From contig NC_134087.1 in assembly GCF_000715075.1 (NCBI RefSeq), forward strand, positions 157,281,436 through 157,345,435: DNA of 64,000 nucleotides. Direction: 5' to 3'. The notes under the pieces were generated by a model. The model saw nothing but the letters and a program-made list of their open reading frames with translations. It ran no database searches and was not told the DNA's origin. Shown piece by piece: positions 1 through 10,617 of the stretch; position 1 is the first letter of the stretch, and the number at the start of each line of letters is the position of its first letter. Source of the DNA: Nicotiana tabacum. Lineage: Eukaryota; Streptophyta; Magnoliopsida; Solanales; Solanaceae. Both the position numbers and the translations under genes were made by a program.

Positions 1-394
1 CAGTTGGTTGAATAGGATAATGGGTTGGTTGAAGAGGTAAAGATGTTAAAACAACACATGGCTGACATGTATCAACTTGGATGACTAGGAAGGCGCCACC
101 TCCGCCACCACCTAGCTTCCTAGATGTTGCCCTTACCCAAACTCCGGACACAATGCCAGATGATCCTCCATACTCTCCAGATCCACCCGCTTATATCCAA
201 GCTCATGATGCCCAATATTACCCCTCAGAGGTTGCCCACATGGTTCCCTACTCATAAAAACAAAGCCCAAGGGATGAGCCTCATGTTGAAAATGAAAGGT
301 TCACAGGAAGAAAAGGGAAAGATGGGGCACCCAGGAGGCTAAAAGGCATAGAACAGTCCTTAAAGAACAAGCAAGAAATGGGAGACAGGGAAGC
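1..394 (+). pseudogene. gag: gag N-terminal remnant of element A (frameshifted)
   Basis: Translation in more than one frame matches the start of the gag-like frame of element B (27547-27089, - strand): an acidic, coiled stretch with NGLVEEV and a proline-rich run followed by SFLD and DDPPYSPD. A has a stop near position 15, a frameshift near 85, an internal deletion relative to B around 200, and a further frame change just before 395. It is the decayed upstream part of the gag that continues at 395, not a separate gene. Confidence 0.6.
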
Positions 395-1738
395 ATGGCT
401 TACAAAGAACTGTCTGTGTCCCCTGATGTTCGTCTGCCCGCGGGGTTTAAGGTGCCAAAATTTAACTTGTATGATGGGTATGGGGATGCGGTATCCCACC
501 TGAAGGTTTATTGCAGTGAAATGAGAGGTGTTGGAGAGAAAGATGACTTGATGATGGCGTATTTTAGTGAGAGCCTGACTGGGGTAGCTTTGGACTGGCA
601 TGCTCGTCAAGATATTGGTAAGTGGCCTACATTGGGTAACATGGCTCAAGATTTTGTTCAATACTTTCAATACAAATCAAGCGTTACCCCAGACCGTTCC
701 TCCATATCTAGAATGGGAAAGAGGTCGGAGGAAAGCTTTAGAGATTTTGGGCTCAGATGGAGGGAGCAGGCTGCTCGAGTCAATACCCCGATTGGCGAAG
801 AACAAATGGTTGAGCTTTTCCTACAAGCCCAGGGGCCCACCTACTTCAGTCATTTGATCTCGGCCCTGGGGAAGCCCTTCAATGATGTGTCAAAAATGGG
901 GGAGCTAGTAGAAGACGGAATCAAGTCGGGAAAAATCATGAGTTGTTTGAAAAACATTCAGAACATCCCAGTAAGCTTGGGTGGAAGAAAGAGAAACAGA
1001 GAAGATGATCCAATGGGCTTTCCCGATCAACACTTCCATCCTCGACATCGTCCCCGTGGATATCCTTATGTACCAGATGATCTTCCCCAATGCCACTTCT
1101 CTCCACAGAACTCCCAAATTCGTACATCACTCTCCAAGTACCCAGCTTCACAAAATGCCTATCTACCCCCACGAGCCTACCGAAAGCCCCCTGGATCAGG
1201 TTTCCGGCCCAATCAAGCCTTTAAGAATGAGAGGTTACGGAAGAAGAAGACCTTAACTCCATTGGGAGAGTCATATGTCAGTCTGTTCCAGAGGCTACGG
1301 AAATTGGACATGTTGAAGCCGACCCAGATAAAAATGCCAGACCCTCTTCCAAAGAAGTTTGATTTTTCTCAAAGGTGCGCATATTGCTCAGATGCCCTGG
1401 GGCATGACATAGAGAAGTGTTGGAACCTGAAGAATGCGATTCAGAAGCTTATTAATGCAGGCGACATTATCGTGCAAAATCCAGATGCAGCAAACACTAG
1501 CCAAAGTCTATCGCCTGTGCATAATGAAACGCATATGGTGGGTATGGTTTATTTTGAAAAGGAATGTGAGAATTCATCTGGGAGCCTCGGAGGTCCACAT
1601 GCTACTAAGCTTTCAGCGCTATCAGGGGTTGATCTTAAGAACGAGCCGACAAAAGGAACCCAAAAGCAATTTGTTATAAACAATGTGATGAAGACTTGTG
1701 GAGGTCCTAGTATTTCTGATGCAGAATTCAGTGGCTAA
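395..1738 (+). CDS. gag: Retrotransposon gag protein (447 codons open, no pol)
   Basis: Structural protein that would form the virus-like particle and bind element RNA. Residues about 12-185 contain the plant retrotransposon gag core (motifs NLYDG, YFSES, LDWHARQD, FRDFGLRWREQAARV). A zinc-knuckle-like CX2CX5HX4C lies at residues 328-342 (C328, C331, H337, C342), followed by EKCW, as is usual in Ogre/Tat gags. The frame ends at a TAA straight into non-coding sequence, where an autonomous element would continue into protease and RT. The ATG at 395 is the first in this frame, but the homologous B copy shows that the original protein began further upstream, so this is probably an N-terminally broken gag. 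The frame has no internal stops, unlike B. Function as a protein is uncertain. Confidence 0.8.
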   Translation: MAYKELSVSPDVRLPAGFKVPKFNLYDGYGDAVSHLKVYCSEMRGVGEKDDLMMAYFSESLTGVALDWHARQDIGKWPTLGNMAQDFVQYFQYKSSVTPDRSSISRMGKRSEESFRDFGLRWREQAARVNTPIGEEQMVELFLQAQGPTYFSHLISALGKPFNDVSKMGELVEDGIKSGKIMSCLKNIQNIPVSLGGRKRNREDDPMGFPDQHFHPRHRPRGYPYVPDDLPQCHFSPQNSQIRTSLSKYPASQNAYLPPRAYRKPPGSGFRPNQAFKNERLRKKKTLTPLGESYVSLFQRLRKLDMLKPTQIKMPDPLPKKFDFSQRCAYCSDALGHDIEKCWNLKNAIQKLINAGDIIVQNPDAANTSQSLSPVHNETHMVGMVYFEKECENSSGSLGGPHATKLSALSGVDLKNEPTKGTQKQFVINNVMKTCGGPSISDAEFSG

Positions 1739-2621
1739 GATACCGCGCTTGGTAATTGGAAAGACGCTCCATTTCTTGGTCAGTTGGAGAGGAGCTTTTG
1801 GTGGTTTAGTTTGTTGTTATTTCTGTTGTCCGGGTTATTGCAGGGTTGTAATTGGGATATCGTCTTGTGACTCAAATCATTCTATCCTTTATTTCGTCTA
1901 GTTCCTTTAGTCGTATTATCTCACTTAGTGTTTTCTAGGTTTGTTCTACGTTTGTAACCCTAGTTTAGTTTGTCCGTTTTGTTGTCCAAACCCTTTCACC
2001 ATCTGTTTAATGCAATTTTCTGTTTTCTGTTATTTCTAGTCATTTTGTTTAGTTCTCTTTTCCTTTTATAGTCCTTTTCCTGTTGATTCTAGTGACATGA
2101 CATGCACGCGTAATTCTCAGCCTGATTTTAAAAGTCAGTTTAGTCACGAAGCAATGAAACAATGTTGAAGATGTAGGGACATTGGAGGGAAATAAGTGAA
2201 GGCATTTTGAGATCACTTCAATCCCAAATTGTGTGAAACTAGGGCAGGTAGAACATAAAAATACACTATTGGAATGCATCATGCTGCATCGGGTGAAGAT
2301 AATGGCAAGTTTGCCCCAAATTTGTAGGGGGGTCATTCGTGGTAATGAGAGTGAGGGTGTTGTCCAATGGGGCTTGGTAATTAACAGATGTAGAAGACGA
2401 ATGTGTGGATAAGGTTATCAAGTCTAGTGCAATCAAAAGATGTTACAAATGTTTTCCTATTGTGTAGTTTGCACTTGACATGTTTTGGAGATTAGAATGA
2501 CGAATGCATTTTATTCTGCTATCTAAACACTTTATCCTTCGTTACCCCTTTGAGCCTTATTTATTTTCTTTCATACCCCTCTTTCGGAATCAGTAGCAAA
2601 GATCAGAAACGCAAGCGTGAA
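1739..2621 (+). other. Post-gag untranslated region of element A
   Basis: No credible coding frame. The sequence just after the gag stop (about 1735-1860) aligns with the same point in element B (25540-25430, - strand), sharing a tract that reads TTGGTAATTGGAAAGACGC. It looks like the relic 3' end of a deleted pol region followed by the 3' UTR. Confidence 0.55.
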
Positions 2622-2795
2622 AGATGAGTAAAGGAAAAAGAGAAAAGAAAAAGAATGAAAAGAGAGAGAAGAAAAAGAAGAAGAAAGAGAAAAGAAAAAA
2701 GAAAAAAAAAAGGAAAAAAAGAAGAAAAACAACAACAAAAATAAAAAGAATTGAAGAAGAGAAAAGAAAAAGAAAAGAAAAATCATAACAAACAA
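2622..2795 (+). repeat. Polypurine (GA-rich) tract in the element A UTR
   Basis: Almost entirely A and G; 2657-2729 is an unbroken 73-nt purine run. The matching position in element B (24458-24522 on the + strand, so purine in element sense) is an unbroken 65-nt pyrimidine run. Both lie just upstream, in element sense, of the hairpin motif. Confidence 0.8.
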
Positions 2796-2812
2796 AGTAA
2801 TTCCTATAACAT

Positions 2813-2871
2813 GAACTACGTTCGACCTGATTCCTTTTAAGGATATGTAGGCAGCCTCATGGTTCGGTCCC
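2813..2871 (+). other. Dispersed UTR motif copy 1 (hairpin-bearing)
   Basis: Reads GAACTACG..CCTGATTC-stem-GATATGTAGGCAGCC..GGTTCGGTC. The centre is an inverted repeat with arms TCCTT (2832-2836) and AAGGA (2839-2843). It is orthologous to the copy at 24371-24431 in element B, where the arms differ in sequence but still pair. Confidence 0.7.
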
Positions 2872-3118
2872 ACCAAAATAAAAATCCAAAAAGTCCCCAA
2901 GCAAAGAAACTGGAGCAGAAGTTGTGGTTGTTGTAGGAAATCTGATTCCGAAAGTTGTTTCGAGCCTTTGATACCCTTTCTTTCTAACCCTATCCAAAAG
3001 CCCACATTACGGTCCAAAGAAAGACCTTCCGATCAGTCTTCGAGAGATGCCAAGTCAAGCAAGTAGAGGTGAATCATATCAGGGGCAGCACTTCGGTCCA
3101 AGCAAGGAAAAATGAAAA

Positions 3119-3375
3119 AATGAGAGAGTCTTATTGGTGAAAACCATCAGGGGCACCGTAAGGCGATGGAAAACTGAGAGAAATAAAAAATGAGAGAGTC
3201 TTATTAGTGAAAACCCTCACGGGCATCGTAAGTCGATGAAAGCTGAGAGAAATAAAATATGAGAGAGTATTATTGGTGAAAACCTTCACGGGCACCTTGA
3301 GGTGACGGTAAATTGAGAGAAAGAACAAATGAGAGAGGCTTGATGGTGAAAACTCTCCGGGCACTACAAGTCGAA
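3119..3375 (+). repeat. About 70-bp tandem repeat, four units
   Basis: TGAGAGAG recurs at 3121, 3191, 3260 and 3330, each followed by a GGTGAAAAC tract and a GGGCA tract about 20 and 35 bases on. Element B has about two corresponding units in reverse (23905-24015). It lies in the 3' UTR. Confidence 0.8.
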
Positions 3376-3460
3376 TAAGGATTGTGAATCAGATTGGATA
3401 ATTGGAGAATTGAAGCCCAGTTTCACGGTTTATGGGAATAACATGAGTTGAACATCAGAC

Positions 3461-3952
3461 TTGCTCAATAGAATAGGCCACATGTGCATGTCATGGTCAT
3501 TAGAGTTGGTATCCACATCTGATAGGTTTCTACTTTGTAGTTTTCTTGTTAGGGATCATCTCTTTCCTTTGTACTTAACTCTGTTCCTTTTGTCTTGTTT
3601 ACTTCCTCTTCTTGAGTCTATTCGGTCAAAAGAAGTGAGAATTGACTTCAAAATTTGCCACCAGCTTTCCAATTTCACAAAATGGGATCTGGCCAGCACA
3701 TCAAAGTGGCATAAGTTAGGAAAGAATGACGTGCGCACTGAATTGGTAACACTCAACATGATTTGGGATTCATGTGAAATACAAAGGTTTGGTATATATC
3801 AATTCATGAACAATGCAACATATGGAGGGTGTAGGGTGAACGGATCAAAGGTATTTTCTGTGATAAGATTGACAAAGAAAGTGGTTAACCAGGGACAAGC
3901 AAGGTCTTCCAAGAAGAAATCAAAGTTATCATGGCAAGTGAAGGAGCAATAG
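3461..3952 (+). other. Open frame in the 3' UTR shared with element B (163 codons), coding status doubtful
   Basis: The translation has a hydrophobic stretch (FLLCSFLVRDHLFPL followed by a leucine-rich run) that could pass as a membrane segment, then SKWH and MNNATY. Element B keeps the homologous frame open at 23807-23418 (- strand, 129 codons), and a 9-nt length difference near the start preserves frame. A by-eye comparison over about 108 codons gives roughly 7 synonymous and 27 amino-acid-changing differences, close to what drift alone would give, so I do not regard it as an established gene. No domain family recognised. Confidence 0.3.
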
Positions 3953-4225
3953 ACCTCAAGGCCAAGGCCAGTGGTTTAAGTCAAGAAAGAACAACATACA
4001 CACTAAATGGGTGGCAATTGACGTGCTTTGGGATTCATGTGAGACACAAAGGTTTGGTAAATGTCAGTTCATGAGCAATGCAACAGATAACGGATATTGG
4101 GTCTAAACGGGGAAGAGGTATTTTGTGTGATAAGGGTGCAGAGAAAGTGGTCAGTCAATAAACAAGAAATGTCTTTGAGTGGAAATCAAAGTTATCATGG
4201 GAAGTGAAGGAGAAATCGCCCTCAA
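3720..4225 (+). repeat. 265-bp direct duplication, two diverged units
   Basis: The stretch around 3762-3950 recurs at about 4027-4215 with an offset of 265 bp: TTTGGGATTCATGTG, then AAAGGTTTGGTA, then TCAAAGTTATCATGG are shared. This duplicates the tail of the open frame starting at 3461; the second unit is not open in that frame. Confidence 0.75.
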
Positions 4226-4364
4226 AGTCGAGGCCACAAACCAACCACTATATTTTTAAACTGACAAGATTTTTCTTTGATTTGAAACAGGGGCAGAAAA
4301 TTCGATTGTTTCGGAGGAACCCTCCGTAAGGAAAGGCAAGCACCAAATAGGTTTGGCAGTAAAT

Positions 4365-4965
4365 TTTTAGGACCCTCTTGGAAAATGGGATCTAGTTTAA
4401 AATTCAAAACAATCATGAGTAGCAAGATCTAGAATAAGTGCATCCCAAAGAAACATAAGTAGGCTTCAAAGTTTGCATGTTTGAGATAGGATTCAATTAG
4501 GAGTTTTCAGGACCCTCCTGAATAACGGGACCTAGCTTTAGGATTTCCATTGGATAACAAGGTTTAGAGTAAGTTCTGTTGTAGGGTAATATAATTTAGC
4601 CGTAAAATTGTCACTTTTAAGATAATACTTGATTTTTAATTTTCAGGACCCTCCTGAATAATGGGACTTAGTTTTAAGATTTCAATTAGATAATAACATT
4701 TAGAGTAAGTTCTGTTGTAGGGTAGTATAATTCAGTCGCAAAAGTTGTCACTCTTAAGAGAGGACTTGATGTTTGATTTTTAGGACCCTCCCGGATAATG
4801 GGATGTAGTTTTAAAACCTTCTTAGACAACAAGATTCAGTGGGAGTCACACCTTCAGAAGATATAATTTAGATTTTTAAGCCACCATTTACTAGAAGTTT
4901 TTAGGACCCTCCTGGATAATGGGATTTAGCTTTCAAATTCATAGAGATATTTGGTAACATGATTT
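4365..4965 (+). repeat. About 120-140-bp tandem repeat, five units
   Basis: GACCCTC, followed by a (T/A)AATGGGA-type tract, recurs at 4371, 4511, 4647, 4784 and 4905. Element B has a contracted version in reverse (22800-23065) with a 39-40-bp period built on the same core. Confidence 0.75.
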
Positions 4966-5040
4966 AATTAACACTCACAGATGCGCCCAGCACCAAACTG
5001 GGGCAGAAGTTTTCTTTGTTTTTGTCTATTTTGTGGAAAT

Positions 5041-5725
5041 CAGGCGCCCACCTGGAAAACAAGGGAATACATTTCAAGTTCAGCAATCAGGCACCCACTT
5101 GGAGAACAAGGAAATACATTTCAAGTTCAGCAATCAGGCGCCCACCTGGAGAACAAGGGAATACATTTCAAGTTCAGCAATCAGGCGCCCACCTGGAGAA
5201 CAAGGGAATACATTTCAAGTTCAGCAATCAGGCGCCCACCTGGAGAACAAGGGAATACATTTCAAGTTCAGCAATCAGGCGCCCACCTGGAGAACAAGGG
5301 AATACATTTCAAGTTCAGCAATCAGGCGCCCACCTGGAGAACAAGGGAATACATTTCAAGTTCAGCAATCAAACGCCCACTTGGAGAATAAGGGAATACA
5401 TTCAAGTTTCAACAATCAGGCGCCCACCTGGAGAACAAGGGAATACATTTCAAGTTTCAGCAATCAGGCGCCCACCTGGAAAACAAGGGAATACATTTCA
5501 GATTCAGCAATCATGCATCACCTGGAGAACAAGGGAATACATTTCAAGTTCAACAATCAGGAGCCCACCTGGAGAACAAGGGAACACAAAAATTTTCAGT
5601 AGTCAGGCGCCCACCTGGAGAATAAGGGAAGACAGTTCAAGTTTCAAGGGAAAGTAGTTTCGAAGGAAGACAGTTCAAGATTTGGCAATCAGGCACCCAC
5701 TTGGAAGACAAGGGAATTCACCTCA
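5041..5725 (+). repeat. 47-bp tandem array, about 14 units, element A 3' UTR
   Basis: GCGCCCACCTGG begins units at 5138, 5185 and 5232, giving an exact 47-bp period, and repeats from 5041 to about 5640, with degenerate units to 5725. All three + strand frames stay open across roughly 5040-5390, because the unit has no stop in any frame and 47 is not a multiple of three; each frame yields the same periodic peptide out of phase. I read it as untranslated repeat rather than a protein. The same unit, inverted and about sevenfold expanded, is at 18066-22550. Confidence 0.9.
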
Positions 5726-6202
5726 GAATGCAATTCAAGTCAGCAACAAAAGAAACTCGCGGTAGGAATGCGAGTCAACAGTCCGAGATGATCAACAGAA
5801 GTTGGTCACAATCCAGAATAATAAAAAAAAGAGGCAAGAAGTGAATCCAAATGTAGAAGTTGATGAAAGTTGTGAGCTGCTCAAGTCATGGCCGAGGTCA
5901 CAAGCACTGCATGCCCGGTTTTGATCCAAAAAGCTGAAGAAGAATGAGCTAGCACCTGCAACTAGCAAGCGTCAAGGTTCAAATCCAAAGTGTGCATGAA
6001 GAACCATTCAAGACTCAAGTGGATAGACTTAGCTAGTCTTGTAGATAGGAATCTTGTAACTCGTAGTGGATAGGCTTAGCTAGTCTTTTTCATGTTTTGA
6101 TTTTTTATGTAACATCAGGACCGCGGACCGGAACCTTAGCAAAACGGCACCTCGACCGCCTCTCCACCTTGGCATACTCTGTCATCTCACTCATCTCTGA
6201 AT

Positions 6203-6266
6203 TGAACGTGGCCTGATTCCTTTATAGCCAAGGATATGTAGGCAGCCCGGATACCAGGGCTCGGTC
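6203..6266 (+). other. Dispersed UTR motif copy 2
   Basis: CCTGATTC, then arms TCCTT and AAGGA, then GATATGTAGGCAGCC and CTCGGTC. It lies about 113 bp before the LTR, the same spacing as the copy at 17508-17575 in element B. Confidence 0.7.
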
Positions 6267-6366
6267 ATATCCCCCTTTTCTCTTAGTTTTGGTTTCTTTA
6301 AATAAGGGTCGGGTCAAAAAACCTATCTAGTCGTTCTTTATTTGAAAATACTTCGTGTTTCCAGTC

Positions 6367-6379
6367 AAAGAGGGGCAGC
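6367..6379 (+). promoter_or_regulatory. Polypurine tract of element A
   Basis: AAAGAGGGGCAGC ends directly at the LTR start TGTAGACATG. In this class of element the PPT primes plus-strand DNA synthesis. Element B has AAAGAGGGGCAAC at the same place. Confidence 0.8.
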
Positions 6380-9026
6380 TGTAGACATGTAATTTTTTAC
6401 CCTCCCCAAATTTTTTATATTTTAGCAAGTAAATATTTAATTTAGGCAAAATATAGCTATTTCAACTAATTTTTACTCTTTTACTTTATTTTATTACAAG
6501 AAAAATGAAAATTACAAAAAAAATATATTTTAGTTTATGTATTTTTTGTAAATTTTAAAATACTTATTTTTATCTTTATATAATTTCGAAAACACAAAAA
6601 TAGTTTCATGTTTAGTTTAATTAATTAGGATAGCTTTGGCATTGTGTAGTATTTCTATCTTATTTTAAAATGAGTCAATTAAGGTGTTAGACCACAATTT
6701 TAAGAGTTTTAGAGCCCAATTCTTGGCCCAATACCCAATACCCATTAAGCCTAGGGACCTTTCTAAACTTTTCTTTGGAACAAAACAAATAAAAAGACCC
6801 TAAGGACTTAACACAAAAAGACCTAGGGACTAATTGACAAAATACACAAAATAATAACCTAAACCTAGACTCAGATATAAGAACGCCTAGAACACAAAAA
6901 TAGGCCAGCCACAACATAGGAAAAAGAAACCCCACCCTCCCTACGCTCTCCTCTTCTTCTTCTTCACGAAAGAGCAAAAAATCGGGAGCTTTTTAATTCA
7001 TCTTCTTGAGCAAAAAACTAACGCCTGAAAAAGGAGAGAGGATCCATCGATGACATCCCAAATGACCCCCGAACATTCTCTTCCTTCCAAAACAAAACGT
7101 TAAAGAACCCTAGCTGCTAACCAAAAGCAGACCCCTTAGATCTTTCTTCTCCATCGTCCAAAAATCAGAAACCAAAAGAACCCTGGGAGAGATCCAACCT
7201 GTCTTCCTTACCATAACTCCGGCGAAGCTTCACCTCACACGCGACCCATCTCCTCCATACAAAACAGCCGCGACATTCCCTTTTTAGTCCAGATCGAGCA
7301 CATCACCCTCACCCATCGTCCTCACTACAAGAGACGAGGAACACACACACACACACACCTATCACAGAAAAATAAACAACAGATTGAGTAACGGAAAAAC
7401 AGTGTAGTAACGGAAACTGAGGTCCGAGGTTCAATCCAGTCGCCGGTTCGAGTTCGGGTCTGACAAGATCATCTGTTCGTTAGTTCTACTCGCGGTTCAA
7501 AAATCAGGCTTTTCAATGGAGTTTCTTTGATGTTGAAAATAAAGAAGTTGCTATTAAAAGGTCATATTCTAACTTTGCTCATTTTTTGATTTCCAGATCT
7601 TGCGCCGTGGGTGTTTGAGTTGTTTTGTTCGATTTCCTTCGTTCCAGTTTTATGACTCACGTGATACTAATATCTTGAACCTTTCATTTGTGATGTTTGT
7701 TTGTTTAATTGCTGAATCACATCTGAAGCTTTACGTAGTTGTTTGTCTCCATTATTTATCATATTATCTTGTTTCCTTTGAGATGTGATTTATGTATTCG
7801 TATTGTTGCAATTTGCCCTTTTGTATGAGTTGAATTAGCAGGTTTACAAATTCGTTTGGTTGATTAGGTTTCGTGTGTTACAGATTTGTTATTGTGTTGT
7901 TTTAATCAACTGTTGCCCTGATTTAAAAAGTGCATATATACTAAATATATACATAGTAGAAAAAGATTAGCAGTGGAGTGGAGTGGTGGTCTCTCTACCA
8001 TGAATGTGTTGGTTGGTTCTCTTATTTAATGTTGGAGAATTATGTGTTAGTTCTACACTGTCCCTTCTTTGGTCTCTTGCATTTGATATCCAAGAAACCA
8101 AATCTACTCTTGTCATTTATCATATGCACAACCATAGGGAGGCAAACAAATTTTCTATTTGTCACTTGCCTTTAAGTTGTAGTTCGCAACAGTCCAATTT
8201 GCACGCAGCCTTGGGGTTGGAAGAGTGTCATGGTTAAGGTCAAAGATATATTTTGAATTAATTTATATTTACTGACAGCAGTCATTATTATACAACCATG
8301 ACAAAGAAGTTCAAAAGACTAAGATTAATAGGCTGCTTAATTAATTTTAGTTCATATAGTCCGAGGTGTGCCATCCACAATTTAATCATTCATGGCCCTC
8401 GTACTAATATCATAACCTAGATATAAAAATGACAAATGCTCGTAGTTTGCTCTAGGCCCGTTTAATATATTATCATGGTTGTGGACACGTTCGCGTGACA
8501 TGATTATGATTTCTAAAAAAATAAAACTGGAGTATGCGTTCGCGCAACTTCAGCCGAATTTTCTTAATAACAATAAAGCGTTATTAATTGTGGACACGTT
8601 CGCGTGACATGATTTTTGACGTGCCAAACAAATGGGTATACGTACGCGTGACCCGTTTCAAAATAATTTTCTCAATTGAAGGCGGTAAAAGGCAAATGCA
8701 CATAGGTTTTAAAATGAGTAATTAAACAATTTGTTTAAGCCATGTATGATCAAAGCGACCGTGCTAGAACCACGGAAATCGGGAATGCCTGACACCTTCT
8801 CCCGGGTTAACAGAATTCCTTACCTGGATTTCTATGTTCGCAGACCGATAATAGAGTCAAACTTCCTCGATTCGGGATTTCAAAGCAGTGACTTGGGACA
8901 CCATAAATTATCCCAAGTGGCGACTCTGATTTTTAATGTAAATAATCCCGTTTCGATTGTCACTTTAAGTTGGAAAATACTCCCTTATACCCTTTCCGGG
9001 GGTGTAGGTAAAAAGGAGGTGTGACA
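6380..9026 (+). repeat. 3' LTR of element A (2647 bp)
   Basis: Begins TGTAGACATG and ends GTGTGACA. The first and last few hundred bases match the LTRs of element B in reverse (for example the CTTCTCCCGGGTTAACAGAA region and the CCCTTATACCC region near the end). It contains an (AC)n microsatellite at 7341-7358, matched by (TG)n on the + strand in both B LTRs, and a 25-bp direct repeat (8481-8505 and 8590-8614) around ACACGTTCGCGTGACATG. At 8918-8928 it has TGGCGACTCTG, identical to the start of the PBS that follows the LTR in B. Reading frames inside are not genes. Confidence 0.85.
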
Positions 9027-10383
9027 TGTGCAGTATGATCCGGAGGGGGTACATCGATAGAACGTAGATATTGTTGCATTGAAAATAGGGATTCAATTTT
9101 CACGAGGCACTTATTAGCACGAAAGCCAATTTTTCTAGATGAGGATACCTAGTTTCGTCGTCCCCTAGGGTTCGACTTACATAATAAATAGGAAATTGCA
9201 TACCTTGCTCCTCTCGAACCAGTACGCCGCTTACCGCTATTTCTGACATGAAATGGTATAGATATAGTATTTATCTCCTCTAAGGCATGGAGCAAAGGTT
9301 GGTTAGTCAGATATCATTTTATCTCCTCTAAGGCATGTTGGCATTCTGGAGTCCATTCGAAGTTGTTCTTTCTTTTAAGTAAAGAGAAGAAATGATGGCT
9401 CTGTCTGATGACCTTGATATGAATCTGCATAGAGCCACTATTCGCTCTGTTGGCCGTTGCACGACCTTTACATTGTTCACCACCGTGATTTCTTCGATGG
9501 CCTTAATTTTGTCGGGGTTAATCTCGATCCCCCTATTTGATACCATAAAACCCAGGAATTTGCCCGAACCCACTCTGAAGGCACACTTCTCGTGGTTGAG
9601 CTTCATGTTGTAACTTTTGAGGATGTCGAAAGATTCCTACAAATGAGTTAAATGGTCCTCTGCATGCTGGGACTTAACTAGCATATCATCAATATATACT
9701 TCCATTGATTTACCTACTTGATGCTCAAACATTTTATTAACTAGGCGCTGGTACGTAGCCCCTGCATTTTTTAGCCCGAAGGGCATTACGTTGTAGCAGT
9801 AGGTACCATACTTCATGATGAACGAGGTCTTCTCCCTGTCCTCGGGGTTCATCTGGATTTGATTATACCCCGAGTAGGCATCAAGGAAGGTGAGGGTCTC
9901 GTGGCCGACCGTAGCATCGATCAGGCGATCGATGTTAGGCAATAGGAAGGAATCCTTGGGACACGCCTTATTCAAGTCTTTATAATCTACACACATTCTT
10001 AGCTTATTTCCCTTTTTAGGTACCACTACTACATTGGCCAGCCATTCGGGTTACTTTACCTCTCTAATGGATTCGATTTTAAGAAGTTTCGTTACCTCTT
10101 CTTTGATGAAGGCGTGTTGTACCTCGGACTGTGGTCTTCTCTTCTGCTTTACTGGTTTAAACTTTGGATCGGCGCTCAGTCTATGAGAGGTTATTTCTGG
10201 AAGAATTCCTTTCATATCTAAGTGGGACCAAGCGAAATAGTCGATATTGTTACAAAGAAATTGAATGAACCCTTTCCTGAGTTCGGAGGTTAGTCCCATT
10301 CCTAGGTATACCTTACGGTCCGGGTGACGTTCGATCAAAATGGTCTGCTCCAGCTCTTCGACTGTTGACTTAGTTGCATCCAA
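9027..10383 (-). pseudogene. Reverse transcriptase and partial RNase H of element C
   Basis: Copies element RNA into DNA. Reading on the - strand: the N-terminal RT region is at 10383-10051 (FIKEEVTKLL, IREVK). After a stop the core runs 10026-9637, with MCVDYKDLN, the catalytic aspartate in FLDAYSGY, MPFGLKNAGATYQ and the active-site YIDD (9696-9685). The RT C-terminus is at 9606-9328 (LNHEKCAF, KFLGFMVS). RNase H-like sequence (EEQG, YYVSRTL, YPHLEKLA) continues to about 9027 in another frame. Stops near 10030, 9610-9636 and after 9328, plus frame changes, show it is dead. The frame is cut by the element A LTR. Confidence 0.85.
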
Positions 10384-10617
10384 TTCTTTGGGAGCAACGA
10401 AGGTTCTAGGAGCGAAGAAATCTTCTTCGTCATCCTCAGGGGTCTATATGTTCCTAGGCTTGTCCGAGATCGGGTGCGTGGGGGTCGGCACCTCATGGTA
10501 AATAGCGAACATTTCTTTCGCCACCCGTTGTTCTCCATATATGGTTGTTATGCCGTCCTTTGTGGGAAATTTTATCACCTGGTGTAGGGTTTATGGTACT
10601 GCCCTCATGTTGTGTAT
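10384..10617 (-). pseudogene. Protease-RT linker of element C
   Basis: Non-conserved linker between protease and RT. The translation at 10538-10384 is in a shifted frame and no domain is recognisable. It joins the protease frame, ending at LLGRP, to the RT frame. Confidence 0.4.

Larger units (their letters stand above)
1..9026 (+). mobile_element. Element A: non-autonomous Ogre/Tat-type LTR retrotransposon (3' part)
   Basis: The sequence shows, in order, a gag reading frame, a 4.6-kb untranslated region full of local tandem repeats, a purine-rich tract (AAAGAGGGGCAGC) and a long LTR starting TGTAGACATG and ending GTGTGACA. No protease, RT, RNase H or integrase is present between gag and the LTR. 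The 5' LTR and PBS lie left of the window. The same organisation, inverted, is found complete at 15304-32381 (element B), which confirms the boundaries. The LTR end abuts a - strand RNase H remnant, so A probably inserted into element C. Assignment to the Ogre/Tat lineage rests on the gag family, the very long LTR, and the tRNA-Arg-like PBS seen in B. Confidence 0.85.

Noticed and set aside
2571..3017. Phenylalanine/serine-rich - strand frame
   Set aside because: It is the complement of the polypurine tract.
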